Below are positions 46,019 to 60,138 of a stretch of DNA of 64,000 nucleotides, piece after piece. Where the stretch lies: assembly GCA_030761205.1 (NCBI GenBank), contig JAULJL010000033.1:4409501-4473500 (forward strand), read 5' to 3'. The position numbers were made by a program, and so were the translations under genes. Origin of the DNA: Fremontodendron californicum. Lineage: Eukaryota > Streptophyta > Magnoliopsida > Malvales > Malvaceae. The notes beneath the pieces are model-generated. The model was given only the letters and a program-made list of their open reading frames with translations. It made no database searches and was not told the origin of the DNA. Positions within the stretch are counted from its first letter, which is position 1. Every line of letters begins with the position of its first letter.

Positions 46019-49000
46019 TGCAGACACCTAATTTTGTCCGGACCCCTAAGTAAGGTAATTTTCTTCCTAATGATGTTTTAGAATGCAAAAAGTCTCTTAT
46101 CATCCTGCAGGTGGCATTCCGAGACTTTGTTTAAGAAGGCAAGCATGAAAAGTTAATTTGAAGAAAGTCAACCCCAAAAAGTCAACTTCGAGAAGTCCAC
46201 CACTGAAAAGTCAACCCATATTCAAAATCAATATTCAAAGTTTAATTGAACAATGGTGAAAGAATCTTGATAATTTGAGGTCTACAACGAGAGATATGGA
46301 GTTCGGAAGATGAGTTACGGAGATTCAGTGGAAAAAAAAAACCCTAATTCAGAAAATTTGGAGAAAAGTGCTTAAACGATCAAATTGGTCAAAATTGGAG
46401 GTTCCAAATGGAATATAATCAATGACTATGGGTATTGGAAAGGTCATTTAGGAGCAAAACCAAAGGAAGAGTCAATTTGGAAGAAAACCGAAAATTAGGG
46501 TTTTTGGTGGATTTTGGCGAAATTGGGGAAAATTGCAGAAATGGCCCGATTTGGTAAAATCAAAGCCCCTAATTGATGAGAAGTGAGTAAACAAGGATAG
46601 CCCAAGGCTCAGTTTGAAGTAATTCTGAGAAAAGAGTCGATTGGAGGAAAACGAAAAAACAAGGAAATTCCCGATATTAAAAAAGGAAAAATCAAATCAG
46701 AGAGGAATTTGATCGTAAAAATTGGGCATTTTCGGACCAACTCCAATTCAATACATAAAAAAGGCCTAGAAAAAGAAATCTGGAAATCGAATTTGTTTTG
46801 AGTAAAACCAAGGCTTCGGAGGTAAAAAGGGCAAATTTAGAAAAATCGGGAAAAATATCAAATGAGCTCGGAAAATTACCAAAATTTTTAGATCTCAATA
46901 TTATGTCATTTGGAAGAGATTGGCAAAGAAAAATCCAGATTCAGAGCTCGTTTGCAAAATGGCAAATTTCGGGCCCACTAAGTTGAAATTTCAGAAGATA
47001 AATCCCGAAAAAATAGCAAATGAGCTCAGAAAATTATGAAAACTTCCATATATCAATTTTAAATTTTTTGTAAGAGATTAGCAAAGAAAAATCCAGAATC
47101 GAAGCTCATTTGAAAAATGGTAAAAGTTCGAGTGCACTAAAGGGCAATTTTAGAAGATAAATTCGAGAAAAATAGCAAACGAGCTCAAAAAATTACGAAA
47201 ACTTCTAGAACTCAATTTTATATTATTCAAAAAGTATTGGAAAAGAAAAATCCAGATTTAAAATTTGTTTGAAATTTAATCAAGTTTGGGGGGCTAAAAT
47301 GCAATTTTTATCGAATAAACCGAATAGTGCCTTTTTTGCAATTTAAAAAATAGAGGGAGGGCTGGAATTTGAAGGGACATTCGGCTAGCCCGGGAAGGGA
47401 ATGAATTTTTCTGAGTTCTTTCATCCAAAGGCCAAAATTGGATAGTAAGGTGGTTATTTTTTGATCAAGCCTTTGTGATTTTGCCATATGGTCAAATGAA
47501 TGAAGATGAAGGATGTCAACATTATGGTTACATATTTTTGAACAGCTGTATTTGTGAAGAGTTGATCACTTAATCTAAGGGTGATAAATTCACATTTTTA
47601 GCATTTTTTATTAGTGGCCTTTGGATCAAATTAGCTAGGAAAAAATGACAACATCCTACCCATCAAGAGACCATTCGACTACGACATTTGGGGGGGTTTT
47701 CATTTTGCTAGGGGGTTCTTGGCTGATAAAAAGAGGGCAGTAGCTATTCTTATAAAAAAAAAGGAAAAAGAAAAGAGAAAGAAAAAAGAAGGGATTTTCT
47801 TACTACTCTTTGATTTGGAAAGCTAAAGCAAGGTAGCTATTTTCTTTCATGTTCTCCTCCATGCTTTGTTGATATGATTTTGTTATTTTCATTTTCATTG
47901 TTATTTTATTTTCTTTCATGAAATAAAATTGTTTTTCAGAACAAGTTCCAAAAGGTTCTTACCTTTTGTTTTCATCAAAAAATATCAAAATGATTTTTTT
48001 ACTACATTTTTTAATCCATGGCCGAATGGTATTCTTGAGTATGATGCCATGTGTTTGACTTTATTTCAATGTTTGGTTGTGGTAGGATAGCTTGGTTGTG
48101 GTAGAATAGCTTGCTTGTGGTAGGATAGCTTGGTTGTGATAGGATAGCTTTACATGATGTGCCATGCCATGTGTTTGTGTTATTGCCATGCTAGAATTTC
48201 ACATGTTCATTAAGTGTCCATTCGGCTACCACTATGTTTTTGCCTTGTGTGTGCATTTTTATCTTGTTTAGTTGACATGCTTGTATTTCTATGCCATGAT
48301 ATTGTGTATTTGTTTTACTATACCATGTGTTTGTGTTATTGTCTTGCTCAAGTTTCACATATCTTCTTGTGTCCATTCTGTTTCCATGGTGTTTGTTACC
48401 TTGTACACTTGCATTTTTATCATGGTTGGTTGATTACCATGCTTTCACTTATGCTTTGCATCTTTATGCCATGAGATTGTGTATTGGTTGTGCCATGTTC
48501 ATGCATTAGTATTAGGTTAATTTGGTCATTATATGTTCATGTTACTTTTATGCATTTTCATGCTCATATTAGGTCTTAGGTCATTTTGTATTGCCATGCA
48601 TTTTCATGACATTTTAGGTCTAGGTCATCTTTGTATTGCCATGCAAATTCCCATGCATATTAGGTCTTAGATCATATTGGTATTGCCATGCATTTTCATG
48701 TCCATTAGGTCTAGGTCACATTTGCATTGCCATGCATTTCATGCATATTAGGTCTAGGTTGCATTTATTGCCATGCACAAGTTCATGTTAGGCATTAGGT
48801 CATTTCTTATGTCCATGCATTTTCATGACATTTTAGGCATTAGGCCATGCATTTCATGAATTTAATTTGCTGTTTTTTCATGCATTTCATCTCATTCCAC
48901 TTGATTTTTGACTTAAGCCAATCAATGGCTTAAAGCCAAGCTCACATGAGCATGCTTGTGGAAAATTAAGATTGTCAAGTTGGATTTCCTACCTTTGTGA

Positions 49001-50784
49001 TTTTTTTTTTTCATTAGGCAATCCTTGTCCAAATTTTCAAAAATTTTTACTACTGTTTGTAGGACTTTATAGGAGTCTCCAACATTTTTATTCTGATTTT
49101 TGAACGAATTTATCAAAGGTTTAAAAATGTTTTTTGGCCAAACAGTTTTTCACCCAGTGTTCTAACTTTCACGAATTTTCTGGTAGGTCATCCTTAGTCT
49201 AAAAATTAAAAAACAAATTTCCCATAGAGCTCGACATGTTTTGAGTCTCCCATAATCTTTTTAGATTTGTTTGAAGTTCAAAAATAGGTAAAATACTCAC
49301 GTTTTAAAACTGGTCAGTGAAGTCAGATTTGATTTCAAGGGAAAAATAATTTTTTTGTTTTAGCTAAGGCATTAAGAGAGAGCTAATTTAAATCCTTAGC
49401 TATTGTCCTAGGTTGATTTCTAAGTCATTTTAATCCTAAAAAATGATTTTATAAATGTCGGGTCAAGAGTGGTCAAGTTCGAGTTTTCAAAGTTAGGAAA
49501 ATAAAACCTTTTTCAAGGGGTTTCGGCTTTAATGCCATTTTCATCCAAAATTTTCAAATTGTTTTTAAACCATTCACAAAGTATTTTTGATTTAGAAAAA
49601 TCTGATTTGATGTCTTTTCCTAAGATAGTCGGATATCATTTTAGGTATACGGATTTCCTTATTCAAAGGAAAGAATAAACTTTCATGCATTGCATTTTTC
49701 ATTTTCATGCATATTATATGATATATGATTTTTGCTATAAATATTTCTATGGTTATGTTATTGTTTTGATTTATATTTCATGATTTTATATTGATTGTTA
49801 TATGGTTGTGAATATTTTATGTTATTCTATATTCCTTGCTTATTTATTTTGTCATATCATTTAGGATTTATTATATTCATGCATTGCCTTTTTTTATTTT
49901 CATGCATATTTTAATATAATGTTATTTTATGTTTTTTTATCATGCCATATTATTAAATTGTATTATGTCATTTAGAATATACTATGTCACTTAGACTATT
50001 TCATGTCATTTAGGTTATATTATGTCATTTAGATTTTGCTATGTTATATTTATTATGTCACACATGTTCATATTCATCTTTTTAAAATGTTTAAAAAGAA
50101 GATAATGATTTTAAATAAAATAAAGTTATTCCTGAGTTAAAATAATTCATGAGTTCTCCTCCGGGTTGCCGGGGAGGATATCGTCAATTATCATTAATAA
50201 CGGAATATCTTTTTTTTTTTTTTTAAATGAGAATGATTTGGAAAATTTTCCAAATAAATAAAAATTTTTATAATTTTTCGCGTTTGTCGGGGAATATAGA
50301 AAAATTTTGAATTAATAAATTCCAGATCATTTTCAATTAAAAATGAAATTGTTTTTCTTTAAATTGTGAATTATTTTGAAATACCAAATCTAAAACCGAC
50401 TTTTTTACCGAGACTTGAGATAACACGCGATTAATAAGGTACCGTTTTATATGGGCATTGTGGGGGTACTATTCCTTCCCCGCACGTAACCTACTCCCGA
50501 ACCCGCTTCTTTGATTTTTCTGCTTTTAAAAGCGTAGATTTTGAAATTGGTTTTAAAAAATCTTTTAATTAATTTTAAAATGTTTTACAAAACTAGTTTT
50601 AAGAGGTGGCCAATTACACCTAGCCAAAAAAGATTGGTGGCGACTCCATGTCTTTTTCGAGGTTGTTTTAAACCCTCAGTTTATTTCAAGAGGAATTAAG
50701 TCATATTTTCCTCTGTTTCCCCAATGTCACAGTTAACGAGTATAAAGTCTCACGAAGAGATTTGTTGTTTTTTAGGTTGCGACA
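46019..50784 (+). mobile_element. 5' LTR of Ogre-type element C (4766 bp, plus strand)
   Basis: Starts TGCAGACACCTAATTTTGTC and ends GGTTGCGACA just before a primer site. It carries the subrepeats (about 46850-47270), GATAAAAAGAGGGC near 47725 as TATA-like sequence, four 19-bp repeats at 48073, CATGCATTTTCATG-type repeats (48560-48880) and a TATGTCATTTAG block (about 49960-50060). It lies inside the minisatellite of element B. Confidence 0.87.
48073..48148 (+). repeat. Four tandem copies of a 19-bp unit
   Basis: TTGGTTGTGGTAGGATAGC repeated four times with one to two changes per copy, inside the Ogre C LTR. Confidence 0.9.
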
Positions 50785-50787
50785 GCT

Positions 50788-50805
50788 TGGCGACTCCATT
50801 GGAGA
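50788..50805 (+). other. Primer binding site of Ogre C (tRNA-Arg, three mismatches)
   Basis: TGGCGACTCCATTGGAGA, three bases after the LTR end; it differs from the element A site at three positions, consistent with an old copy. Confidence 0.75.
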
Positions 50806-52204
50806 AATTAGAGAGTCAGGCCTAGAATTAGTCTTGTGTTATTGAAAGTCTTGGTTTTGTTGGGTTTAATTTGTATTTAATTTTAATTCCCATATTTTTT
50901 TTAAATAAGGAGAATTTTGAAAATAATAAAATGTTTTAAATATGTTCACATTCATTCACATGCATTTTATTATTGTTTTCTAGTTATTTAATGTTGTATA
51001 TTACTATTGCATTCTTGTTGGTTAATGTGTTACACTATTCTTAATCTTTGTTTAATAAATTGTTGGGGCATTTAGAATAAGGGGTGTAGAATAGCTGGTG
51101 TAGAATAGCTGGTGAAAGGTTTGTTGTTCCTCCTCACACACTACATGTGCATTTGCATAACATGAGCTCTATATCCGAGTTTCGTCCCTTTAAGTGGAAG
51201 TAAAGTACTTTACGTTTCGTGTGGCAATAGCCTCCGCATAATTAGTGAAACACTTTCGGAGTATCAGATTACCTACGCTTCGTGTGGCAATAGCCTCTGT
51301 TAAGCTAGGGAAATGAACTCTAACGAATTAAACCCGCTTTTATCGGGGTGCCTTACTAGCCTTCACATGCGACAGTGAGGAACAATTCGGGGCCTTTTAG
51401 AACTTTGTTCACATATAGTGAACTATAGAGCCAACATAGGCAAAAGCCCTGCCGATTTTTTGATAGATATATCGAAGTTAGGAACACTTAGAGGAATGCT
51501 TCTGATCTTTTGCCATTTATTTCTATATTCTAAATAAGAATTATAGATTAGACAACAATGAACGTACATCGCCTGTAATAAGCTTAATATCCCACCCGAA
51601 AAAGGCACCGTGATGCCTAAGCAAGTTGATATCATTGGGGGCATTCATTAATTTTCTTACTTTGCATTGATTATTCCACTCTTTTAGTGCTTGACTATTT
51701 TTTCTATGTAATAATGCTGGAAAGTAGTATCTTTGGGTTGTCTTTTTTTAAAAAAAAATTCCTTTACACGAATTTGAAAAAAGAGAAAAGATGATAGAAA
51801 AACATTTCTTCTTTAAACAGTGAAAAAATGAAAATAAAAAAATGAAAAGAAAATGATGAAAAAGTTTTTTGTAGTGTAGTAGTGATGTGAAAATAATAAA
51901 AATCTCCTTTTAGTTTTAGATTTTTAAGAAAATGAGAAAATAAAAAATGTCAAAAAAAAGTTGTCAAGAAAATTCAAGAAAAATAGAAAAAATAAAAAAT
52001 AGTGATGTTAGAATCTTCTTTTCCTTGATCTTTTCCATTTGCATTTTAGCATAACATGCAAGCATTGTAAATATGAAAATTCATTTCCTCAAGCATTTCG
52101 CATTTTGTACATCTCATGCATCATCATGTTCATGCATATGTGAATAGAGTATGTCCATTTATTTGCATTTTTTATCTCATGATAATAATGTCATTTTCAT
52201 TTGC
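50806..52204 (+). other. Ogre C 5' untranslated region
   Basis: No gene. It matches 13074-14639 on the opposite strand, including the doubled TTCGTGTGGCAATAGCCTC segment (about 51218 and 51278) and the CTTTTATCGGGGTGCC stretch. An A-rich part (51750-52010) follows. Confidence 0.65.
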
Positions 52205-53160
52205 ATGAAAGGGGTTCGAGATATGAGGAATGAATTGGAGGAATGATTGGGTGCTTTGAAATGTAATCAAGAGGAATTTGGACATGAAATTTGGGAGGTG
52301 AAAGAATAGCTCGGCAAATTGATGAAAATGGTTAAGGATATGGGTAAGAGTAAGAGGGAATTTTCTCAGGGTTCTTCATCGCCTCCGGATCAACCAAAAC
52401 CATCCGGTCCAGAGCATACAATCCTTGCTGGGTTTTGCACTTGTCAATGCCACAAAGGTTGCAACCCTGATGAAATTATGGATAATGTCATGAAAATGAC
52501 TAAAACAGAGAGCCTGATACCAAGGATAGGACCTCAGATCCCAAATAGTCTTTGCAATTTGTCCTAGATCCAAATCAGTATCCTTACTCTACTATGGTCC
52601 AATCATCTACTGGGATGACCACTACGGGATCCCCAGGGCCCACTCCATCACCACCAATTAGCAGTTCGTACTGTTTCCCCTATCAAGCACCTTATCAAGC
52701 ATTCGGGATAGGAACCTCGAACTATGTACAACCTCCAAGGGTCCCGTGTCCAAATGCATACCCTTACCATGCTGTTCCACCACCTCTCCATCTAAACACT
52801 CCATTTCGAGCCTTAGTGCCACCGTCAAGTGCCCCAACTCCTAGGCCGATGTGACTAAGAAACAACTCAAGAACAAGATCCAAAGGCATTTTGATCCCAT
52901 TCCAATCAGCAAGCTACCAAGAGCTTTTCCCTATGTTGATTCGAAATCACCTGGTTGCCTATGTGCCATTGAAACCTCTATCACCACCGTAATCCAAGTG
53001 GTATAACCCGAATACAAGATGTGATTATCATTGTGAAACTGTTGGGCATAGCATTGAGCACTGCATTGCACTCAAGAACAAAGTACAATCTCTTATAGAT
53101 GCCAAGTGGTTGGATCAAATGACACTGATTGATAGAGGATTGGGAAATTTACGACAATGA
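52205..53160 (+). pseudogene. First gag-like frame of Ogre C (same protein as 12123-13073)
   Basis: Starts MKGVRDMRNELEE with a TGA at codon 14, then MKMVKDMGKSKREFSQGS, CTCQCHKGCNPDEIM (encoded near 52437-52480) and a proline/tyrosine-rich part (52552-52854, PNQYPYSTMV). It ends with the zinc-knuckle-like CDYHCETVGHSIEHC and SLIDAKWLDQMTLIDRGLG before TGA at 53158-53160. Several stops and at least one frameshift break it. The Gag core is missing, exactly as in element A, so the short form is not a random deletion in one copy. Confidence 0.78.
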
Positions 53161-53914
53161 TGTAGAAGGACTTCGGTTTGATACGATGTAGTAGGATTTT
53201 GCTTTGTCAGTAGCTGGCTCTTATAGCCTTAGGATGCTAGGAAAAATAAAGTGCTTGTAAGGAATTTCTAACCACTACTTAGATTTTGTAAACATGGTTT
53301 ATACCTTGTGAACGTTGATATGGGAATGAATTGGTTATGCTTCAAATTTATGAGATATTGATGATTGAGTTCCTCCGATTCTTATTTCCTCTGTGATATC
53401 TTCCCTTTTTCATTTTGCATCCAATCAATTATTTGTCATACCATACATTTCATTCATATATACATCTTGGTGGCATCAGGTTGTATTCATGACATACATA
53501 GTCACCATGATTTCTCTGTATATGTTCATGAGTTAATTTTTCTATTCTTTACATGCATCATATTGATATCGTGTTGCATTTATAGGGTCATTCATTGGAA
53601 AATGCATCTGGAACATACATGGTCATTCATTGCATATATCCATGCGTTGATTTGGTTATTCTTTGCTTGCATCATATTGGAATTGTGATTGCATTTATTA
53701 TATACATGGTCAGCATGTTTCCACTGTATATATCCATAAATCACATTGTTTATTCTTCACATGCATCAAATGACATTCATGGCTCATTCATCACGACATA
53801 CATTTGAAGGGATAAAATAGAAGTTGGCTTGGCTTTAAGAGTCTTTGAAAGAATTTCCATTTCAAATCAGAAGTATAAGAAGTACTGAGTACCTTTTTAA
53901 TACAGGCTAGAGCT
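53161..53914 (+). other. Spacer between the gag-like frames of Ogre C
   Basis: AT-rich, with repeats of CATTCAT, TATATCCATG and ATACATGGTC words; counterpart of 11250-12122. No gene is seen. Confidence 0.6.
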
Positions 53915-54039
53915 ATGGAGAATGAACAAGCTGTCCGAATGGAAAGATTGGAAAGGCACAGGAAGAATCGCGAGAATAGTTGGCAAAATCTCAAGCAGAA
54001 TCGAGAGATCAGAGGACTAAATTGATGGAGCTGGTATCC
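53915..54039 (+). pseudogene. Second gag-like frame of Ogre C, N-terminal fragment
   Basis: MENEQAVRMERLERHRKN, the counterpart of the Gag N-terminus at 11249 in element A. It is broken by a frameshift and a stop and cut at 54040 by a chromovirus LTR. The rest of element C should lie right of the window. Confidence 0.75.
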
Positions 54040-57000
54040 TGTAATACCCTCGTAAGTACGAGATCAATTCGAGACAATTATAACATGTGGATGGCTCGAG
54101 GTTAAACTTTGAAATGCCTATAGAAAGGATGGGCTACCATGTGGTACACATGTTGTATGATAAATGGTAGAGTTGGGGGTTTAATCCAGTGATTAAGTGA
54201 TTTAACCCCAAATTGACTAAAGTCCGGATAGGGAAAAGTCTGTAAAATATGATAATTTAACTTCAGATAGTGTTGATATGTGATATAACATTATTTGGGA
54301 GTGTTAGAACATGAATTGGCAAAAAAATCGGTAAAATATGAACAGGGGTATTTTGGTAATTTTACCCAAAATTTTGTTTTTAGTCCGTAAATAGTACCAA
54401 TGGACTAAGTGATCATATAGGATCATAATATGATGTTAGATCAAAAATTGGACATTAAAATCAAATCCGATAGCTAAAATTGTCTAATTCGTCATTTAGT
54501 GACGCTGGCGTAAATTGCCGTAAAAACATGGTTCGGGATTTTTTGAAACTAATCCGAACACATGGACATATGTTATAACATATGAGGATTATGAATATGA
54601 CAAGAAAAATAAAAAACGGAGTTGAAACCGGATTAGTCCTTAAGTAACCTAAAGGAATGAAAATCGAAAACTGACCGCGGGAAGGTCCGAAAAAGGTTTT
54701 AAATGGATCAATAGATTAATATAGACATAAAATGATGTTAGCAAGCTACTGGTGAAATCAGAACAAAAATCGAAGTTAAAAAAGTCAAAATATTGACCCG
54801 TTGGCGCTCCGAGGCCCGGGTTTGGGTTTCGGGATATCAAAAAAATTATCCGAACATGAAGATCAGTATATTATCATATTTGGAACATATCCATGTCAAG
54901 AAAAGTGAAAAACGGGCTTCCAAATGTTAAAATTTCATGTTGGCATGTTAAGGTACTAAAAGACAAAATAGAGGCAAAATGGTCATTTGACCATGGCCCA
55001 CTTATTAAGTCTGAAAATCAGACATCTCCACCCCCAATTTCATGTGAGGAACCAGAAAAATGAGAAAGAAAGAAAGGAAGCCATGGAAGCTTGCTTTTGA
55101 TGATTTTGCTAGGCAGATCACCAAAATTTTCAAAGATTTCACAAACCCAAAGGTAACTTCATGTTCTAAGCTTGATTTTGATGTTATATTTTGATGATTT
55201 TGCCTTTAGCTATGAGAAACCATGTGGGCTAAAAATTGGTGGTGGTGAACCACCATGTTGCCACCATTTTTTTCGCCACGGGAGGTGTTCCTCTGCCTCC
55301 TTAAACCATAAATTAGTATCAGATAGCTTTGAACCAAAATTGAGAGGCTAAAACGAGTTTGGCCGAAACCCTAGCTTGCCCATAAGGTGGTGCCGCCATC
55401 TTCCTTGGTTGTTCGAGGCCGCCGTTAGCTTTGCTTCATTGTGTGAGCAACTTTCTAGTTGATTGTTGCTCCAAATTTTAATCCGAGCTAAGTGTAAAAA
55501 TTTATTTGTAAAATATTTTTAAGCTGAAAATTTTTGGATATCAGCTAAATATTTTAAATAATGGGAATTTGAGTGTCCCGTAGTTGTAAAATATTTACAG
55601 AATATCTTGACAATGTCGTAGGTACCCGTATCGTGGAGTTCGCCTGGGATCGCGACAAAGTCACGAAAGTGCCGCTTTAATACTCGAAATAACACTGTGA
55701 GTATTTAGGTTAATTTAGGAGGTAGTTGTTGTTTTATATGCATTGTTGATTGATATGGATACTGAAACACGAAAGATTGCTCGGATCACGGAAACAGTAA
55801 GTTTTAAACCTTACGCGGATTAATGGCGTAAGTGTAGTGTTAATATGGTTACCTGAGGTAAGTATTGTAGAGTTGAATAATGATGATTGTGAGCTATATG
55901 AAATGCTCATATATTCTTAATTAAGATGTCATGACAAGGTAGATTATGGTTGTACTTGTCGGATTAATGAAAAAATAGTATGGAATTGTGTTTGAGGCAT
56001 TATGGTTGCTAATTTATGAAATTGGTTGATGAATAATATTGTATAGGATGGTTGAGTATTTAAGGATAGTTAGACATTGCAGATTAAATGTTATGCACAC
56101 AAGTTGTTTGATAAAATGTCTAAGTGAAATTGTAATGCTTGTAAACATAAGTAGAAATATGCTAGTATAGAAGCTGTTACCTAGCATATTATATAAATCA
56201 TTTAATAAGATAAACAAATTTAATATATCATGTTATTATTGTACGGACAGGGTAACGTCCGGGATTCTATTGTTTTACGGACAGGGTGATGTCTGGGATG
56301 CTATTGTTTTAACGGACAGAGTGATGTCCGGGATGCTATTGTTGTACGGACAGGGTGATGTCCGGGGTGCTATTGTTGTACGAATAGGGTGATGTCCGGG
56401 ATGCTATTGTTTTCGGACAAGGTGATGTCCAGGATGCTATTGTTGTACGGATAGGGTGATGTCCGGGATGCTATTGTTTTACGGACAGGGTGATGTCCGG
56501 GATGCTATTATTGTACGGACAGGGTAACGTTCGGGATTCTATTGTTTTACGGACAGGGTGATGTTTGGGATGCTATTATTTTACGGACAGGGTAACGTCC
56601 GGGATTCTATTGTTTGACGGATAGGGTGATGTCTGGGATGCTATTGCGGACTGGTATAAGTCCAGCATGTTTTGATGTTATAGTCATGAAAATTTTCTAA
56701 ATGATAATTATAGAGGTATACACATAAAATCGATTGTAAAATATTTTTGGCTACCGATTTTGGCTGGCCAATGGCCTATTTATATTCAGCACTCAGCATA
56801 GAAAATTTCATAAGGGACAAATAATTTTTAGAAGTCCCGAAATAATTTTTAAATATTACTTTTCGGTTAATTAGTCATACTTGATATGTCATGTTGATGC
56901 TTTAATAGTTAAGAAATGAAATACAAAACTTCCAAGTACTCTTCCTAGTAACCTTATGCTCACTGAGTCTTTCGACTCACTCTGTTTATTTTCATTCTTT

Positions 57001-57146
57001 TTCAGATCTTAATAGACTCAACTTTTCTCAGGTTTCGGATAGCTAGCCGCTCGTATAATTGTGGTAAGCGGATTGACCTAGGACATGGTAAGCAGTGGCG
57101 ATGGTGGGATACATTTTACAGTCACTAGGGTATCATGGGTCCTACG
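54040..57146 (+). mobile_element. Chromovirus-type LTR, incomplete at its right end
   Basis: Begins TGTAATACCCTCG, a typical Ty3/gypsy chromovirus LTR start, after TATCC (likely target site). Like the LTR at 1253 it has a CTCACTGAG segment near its end (about 56956). It is cut by Ogre D at 57147 before its end. Only 3.1 kb is visible, and whether it is a solo LTR or belongs to a full element cannot be seen. No gene is found; 55200-55460 is relatively GC-rich. Confidence 0.75.
56237..56641 (+). repeat. Twelve tandem 33-35 bp repeats in the chromovirus LTR
   Basis: Units read TATTGTTTTACGGACAGGGT followed by GATGTCCGGGATGC; some have the variant AACGTCCGGGATTC. Variant units recur at the beginning, at about unit 9 and at unit 11, hinting at block amplification. 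Confidence 0.92.
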
Positions 57147-59858
57147 TGTCGCAACCTAAAAAAAAAAAAATAACGACGAGTCTCATCGCAAGACTTTATT
57201 ATTCGTTAGGCGTGACATTAAAAAAAATCGAGGAAAAGTCGACTTAATTCCTCTAGAAAAATGAAGGTTTTGAAAATGACCTTAAAAAAGACATGGAGTC
57301 GCCACCAATCTTTTTTAGCTAGGTGTGATCGGCCACCTATTAAAACCGGTTTTATAAAATATTTTAAAAATTAATTAAAACATTTTAAAAACCAATTTCA
57401 AGTCTGCGTTTTAAACCAGAGAAATCAAAGAAGCGGGTTCGGGAGTCGGTTACGTGTGGGGAAGGATTAGCACCCCCACAACGCCCGTATAAATCGGTAC
57501 CTTATTAATCGTGTGTTATCTCAAGTCTCGGTAAAAAGTTGGTTTTAAATTTAGTATTTCAAGTTAATTCCCAATTTAAAGAAAAATAATTTCATTTTTT
57601 TTATTGAAAATGATCCAGAATTTATAAATTCAAAATTTTCCTATATTCCCCAACAAACGTGGCAAAATATAGAAATTTTTATTAGTTTTGGAAAACTTTC
57701 CGAATCATTCTCTTTTTTGAAAGAAAGATATTCCTTTATTAATGATAATTGATGATATTCCCTCCAGCAAACCCGGTAGAGAACTCATGAATTATTTTAA
57801 CTCGGGAATATCTTTATTTTTATTGAAAACCATTATCTTTTGAAAACATTTAAAATAAATGAATACGTATATGCTAAATAAAGATAACTAAATAAAAGCA
57901 TAGGATATCATGAAATATTCGAAACCATATAATAAACCATGTAACATCAAAAAATATAAATCAAAATAACAACAATATCATAGAAATTATTATAGCAAGA
58001 ATCACATATTATATAAAATGCATGAATATAAAAATGCAATGCATGAAATGTATTTTTTTCCTTTAATTAAGGAAATCCGTATATCTAAAAAGATATCCGG
58101 CTACCTTAGGAAAATATGTCAAATTAAATATTCTAAAACCAAAATACTTTGTGATTGTTTGAAAACAATTTTGAAAAGCTTGAATTAAAAATAAAAACTG
58201 GGCTAATTTCTTTAAAATGGCTATAATTTCCTAAGTTTAAAAAATCCGGACTTGACTACCCTTAACCCGGGACTTGAAAAACCATTTTTAGAGTTTGAAA
58301 AGGCTTAGAAATTACCCTAAGTCAGTAGCTAACCCTTCTAATCAGCCCACTCTAAGTAAATTAACCAAAACAGAAAATTGTTTTTTTTTTTTAAATTCAA
58401 TTCTGACTCCATTGTCCAGTTTTAATCCACGAATTTTTATCCTATTTTTAGAAATTCCAAAAATTCTAAAAAAAATACTGGAAACTCAGAACATGTAAAA
58501 CTACACGAAAAAAAATCGGCTTAATTTTCGAATCAAAGATGAATTCCCAGAAAAATCAGAGATGTACGAGTTTTTGGAGGAGAAAAAACTGCTTTGTTTT
58601 TCTTTAAATTCAATTCTGACTCCACTGTCCAGTTTTAATCCACGATTTTTTACCCTATTTTTGAAAATTCCAAAAATTCTAAAACAAATACTGGAGACTC
58701 AGGACATATAAAACTACATGAGAAAAAATTGGCTTAATTTTCTGATCAAAGATGAATTCCCAGAAAAATCGGAGATGTACGAGTTTTGGGTGGAAAAAAA
58801 AACTGCTTTGCCAACACATTTTTTTGTCTTTGATAAAATCATTTAAAAATAAAAATAAAAATATTTGAAACTCATAAAATGACTTGAAAGCAGTAGCTAG
58901 GACTTTTTGAAAGTTAGATAAAAATTGGCTAAGTAAAAAAAATCACAAAGGTAGAATAATCAATTTGACAAACTTAATTTTCCACAAGTGTGCTCAAGAG
59001 AGCATGACTTTGAACCATTAATTGGCTCAAGTCATTATTCAAGTGGCATGAACATGAAATGCATGAAACAATGCAGCAAACATAATGCATGAAATGCATG
59101 GATCTAAACCTAAATGTAAGGAAAATGCATGACATAAATAATATGGCCTAGACCTAACATGAACTTGCATGGCATTTAATGTAACCTAGACCTAAGACAT
59201 GCATGGCATTTTCACAAACACAAGGCATGCTTAATTCAAAAATCCAACCAAATATCATGCAAATGCAAAAACCTAACAACTAGCATGACAAAAAATACAA
59301 CACACAATGCAAAACACATGGAGTAGCCAAATGGCCCCAAGCTCCAACAAGCATGGCATTTTCACAAACACTTGGTATGCTAGCATGAAAAACTAAGTCA
59401 TAACACAAAAATCACACAAGCATTTTCACAAACACCTAATATACCAAATCTAAAACATGCTCACTAAGATATAAAACAAGAATCATGCAAAGAATCACAC
59501 AAGCATTTTCACAAACACTTAATATGCTAACTCTAAAACATGCTCAAATTTAAACAACATGAAAACAGAAAATTAAAAATGCAAAAACATGATATCTAAG
59601 ACATAAATGGCAACAAACAAAGCAACCAAATTAAATATAACTTAAGAACATGAAATAACATAATATTTAAAACATCAAAAATAAAGAAAATAGCATAAAC
59701 AATATGGTAAAATGAATCAAAAACAACAACTTAAAATAAATAATGTAGGCCATTTGGCCATGGTGAGTTTATTGTAAAAACAAAATGTAAGAAAAATATA
59801 CTTAAGAAAGGAAATGAAGGAAGAACAAGAAACATTATTTTAAAATGAAAACTCACCA

Positions 59859-60038
59859 AGTAGCTTTTGAACGGATTAAGCTATAAACCCTCAGAGTAGC
59901 TTTTGAACGGATTAAGCTACGAACCCTCAGAGTAGCTTTTGAACGGATTAAGCTACAAACCCTCAGAGTAGCTTTTGAACGGATTAAGCTACGAACCCTC
60001 AGAGTAGCTTTTGAACGGATTAAGCTACGAACCCTCAG
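59859..60038 (-). repeat. Five tandem 36-bp repeats with an internal inverted repeat
   Basis: Unit AGTAGCTTTTGAACGGATTA plus AGCTACGAACCCTCAG, five copies with only two or three base differences. Each unit contains GTAGCTT and AAGCTAC, a 7-bp inverted repeat around an 11-bp loop. The array is absent from the LTR of element A. Confidence 0.93.
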
Positions 60039-60138
60039 AGTAAAACACTATGACTCACCACCCGGATAATCCTAATACAAGTGTATAGACTATCTCACAA
60101 GGGGTAGTGGGTGATTTCAACCAAAGGCCAAGACTCCT

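Noticed and set aside
48214..48509. Hydrophobic Cys-rich plus-strand frames of 60-86 codons
   Set aside because: Fall inside the Ogre C LTR in T-rich DNA; hydrophobicity follows from base composition.
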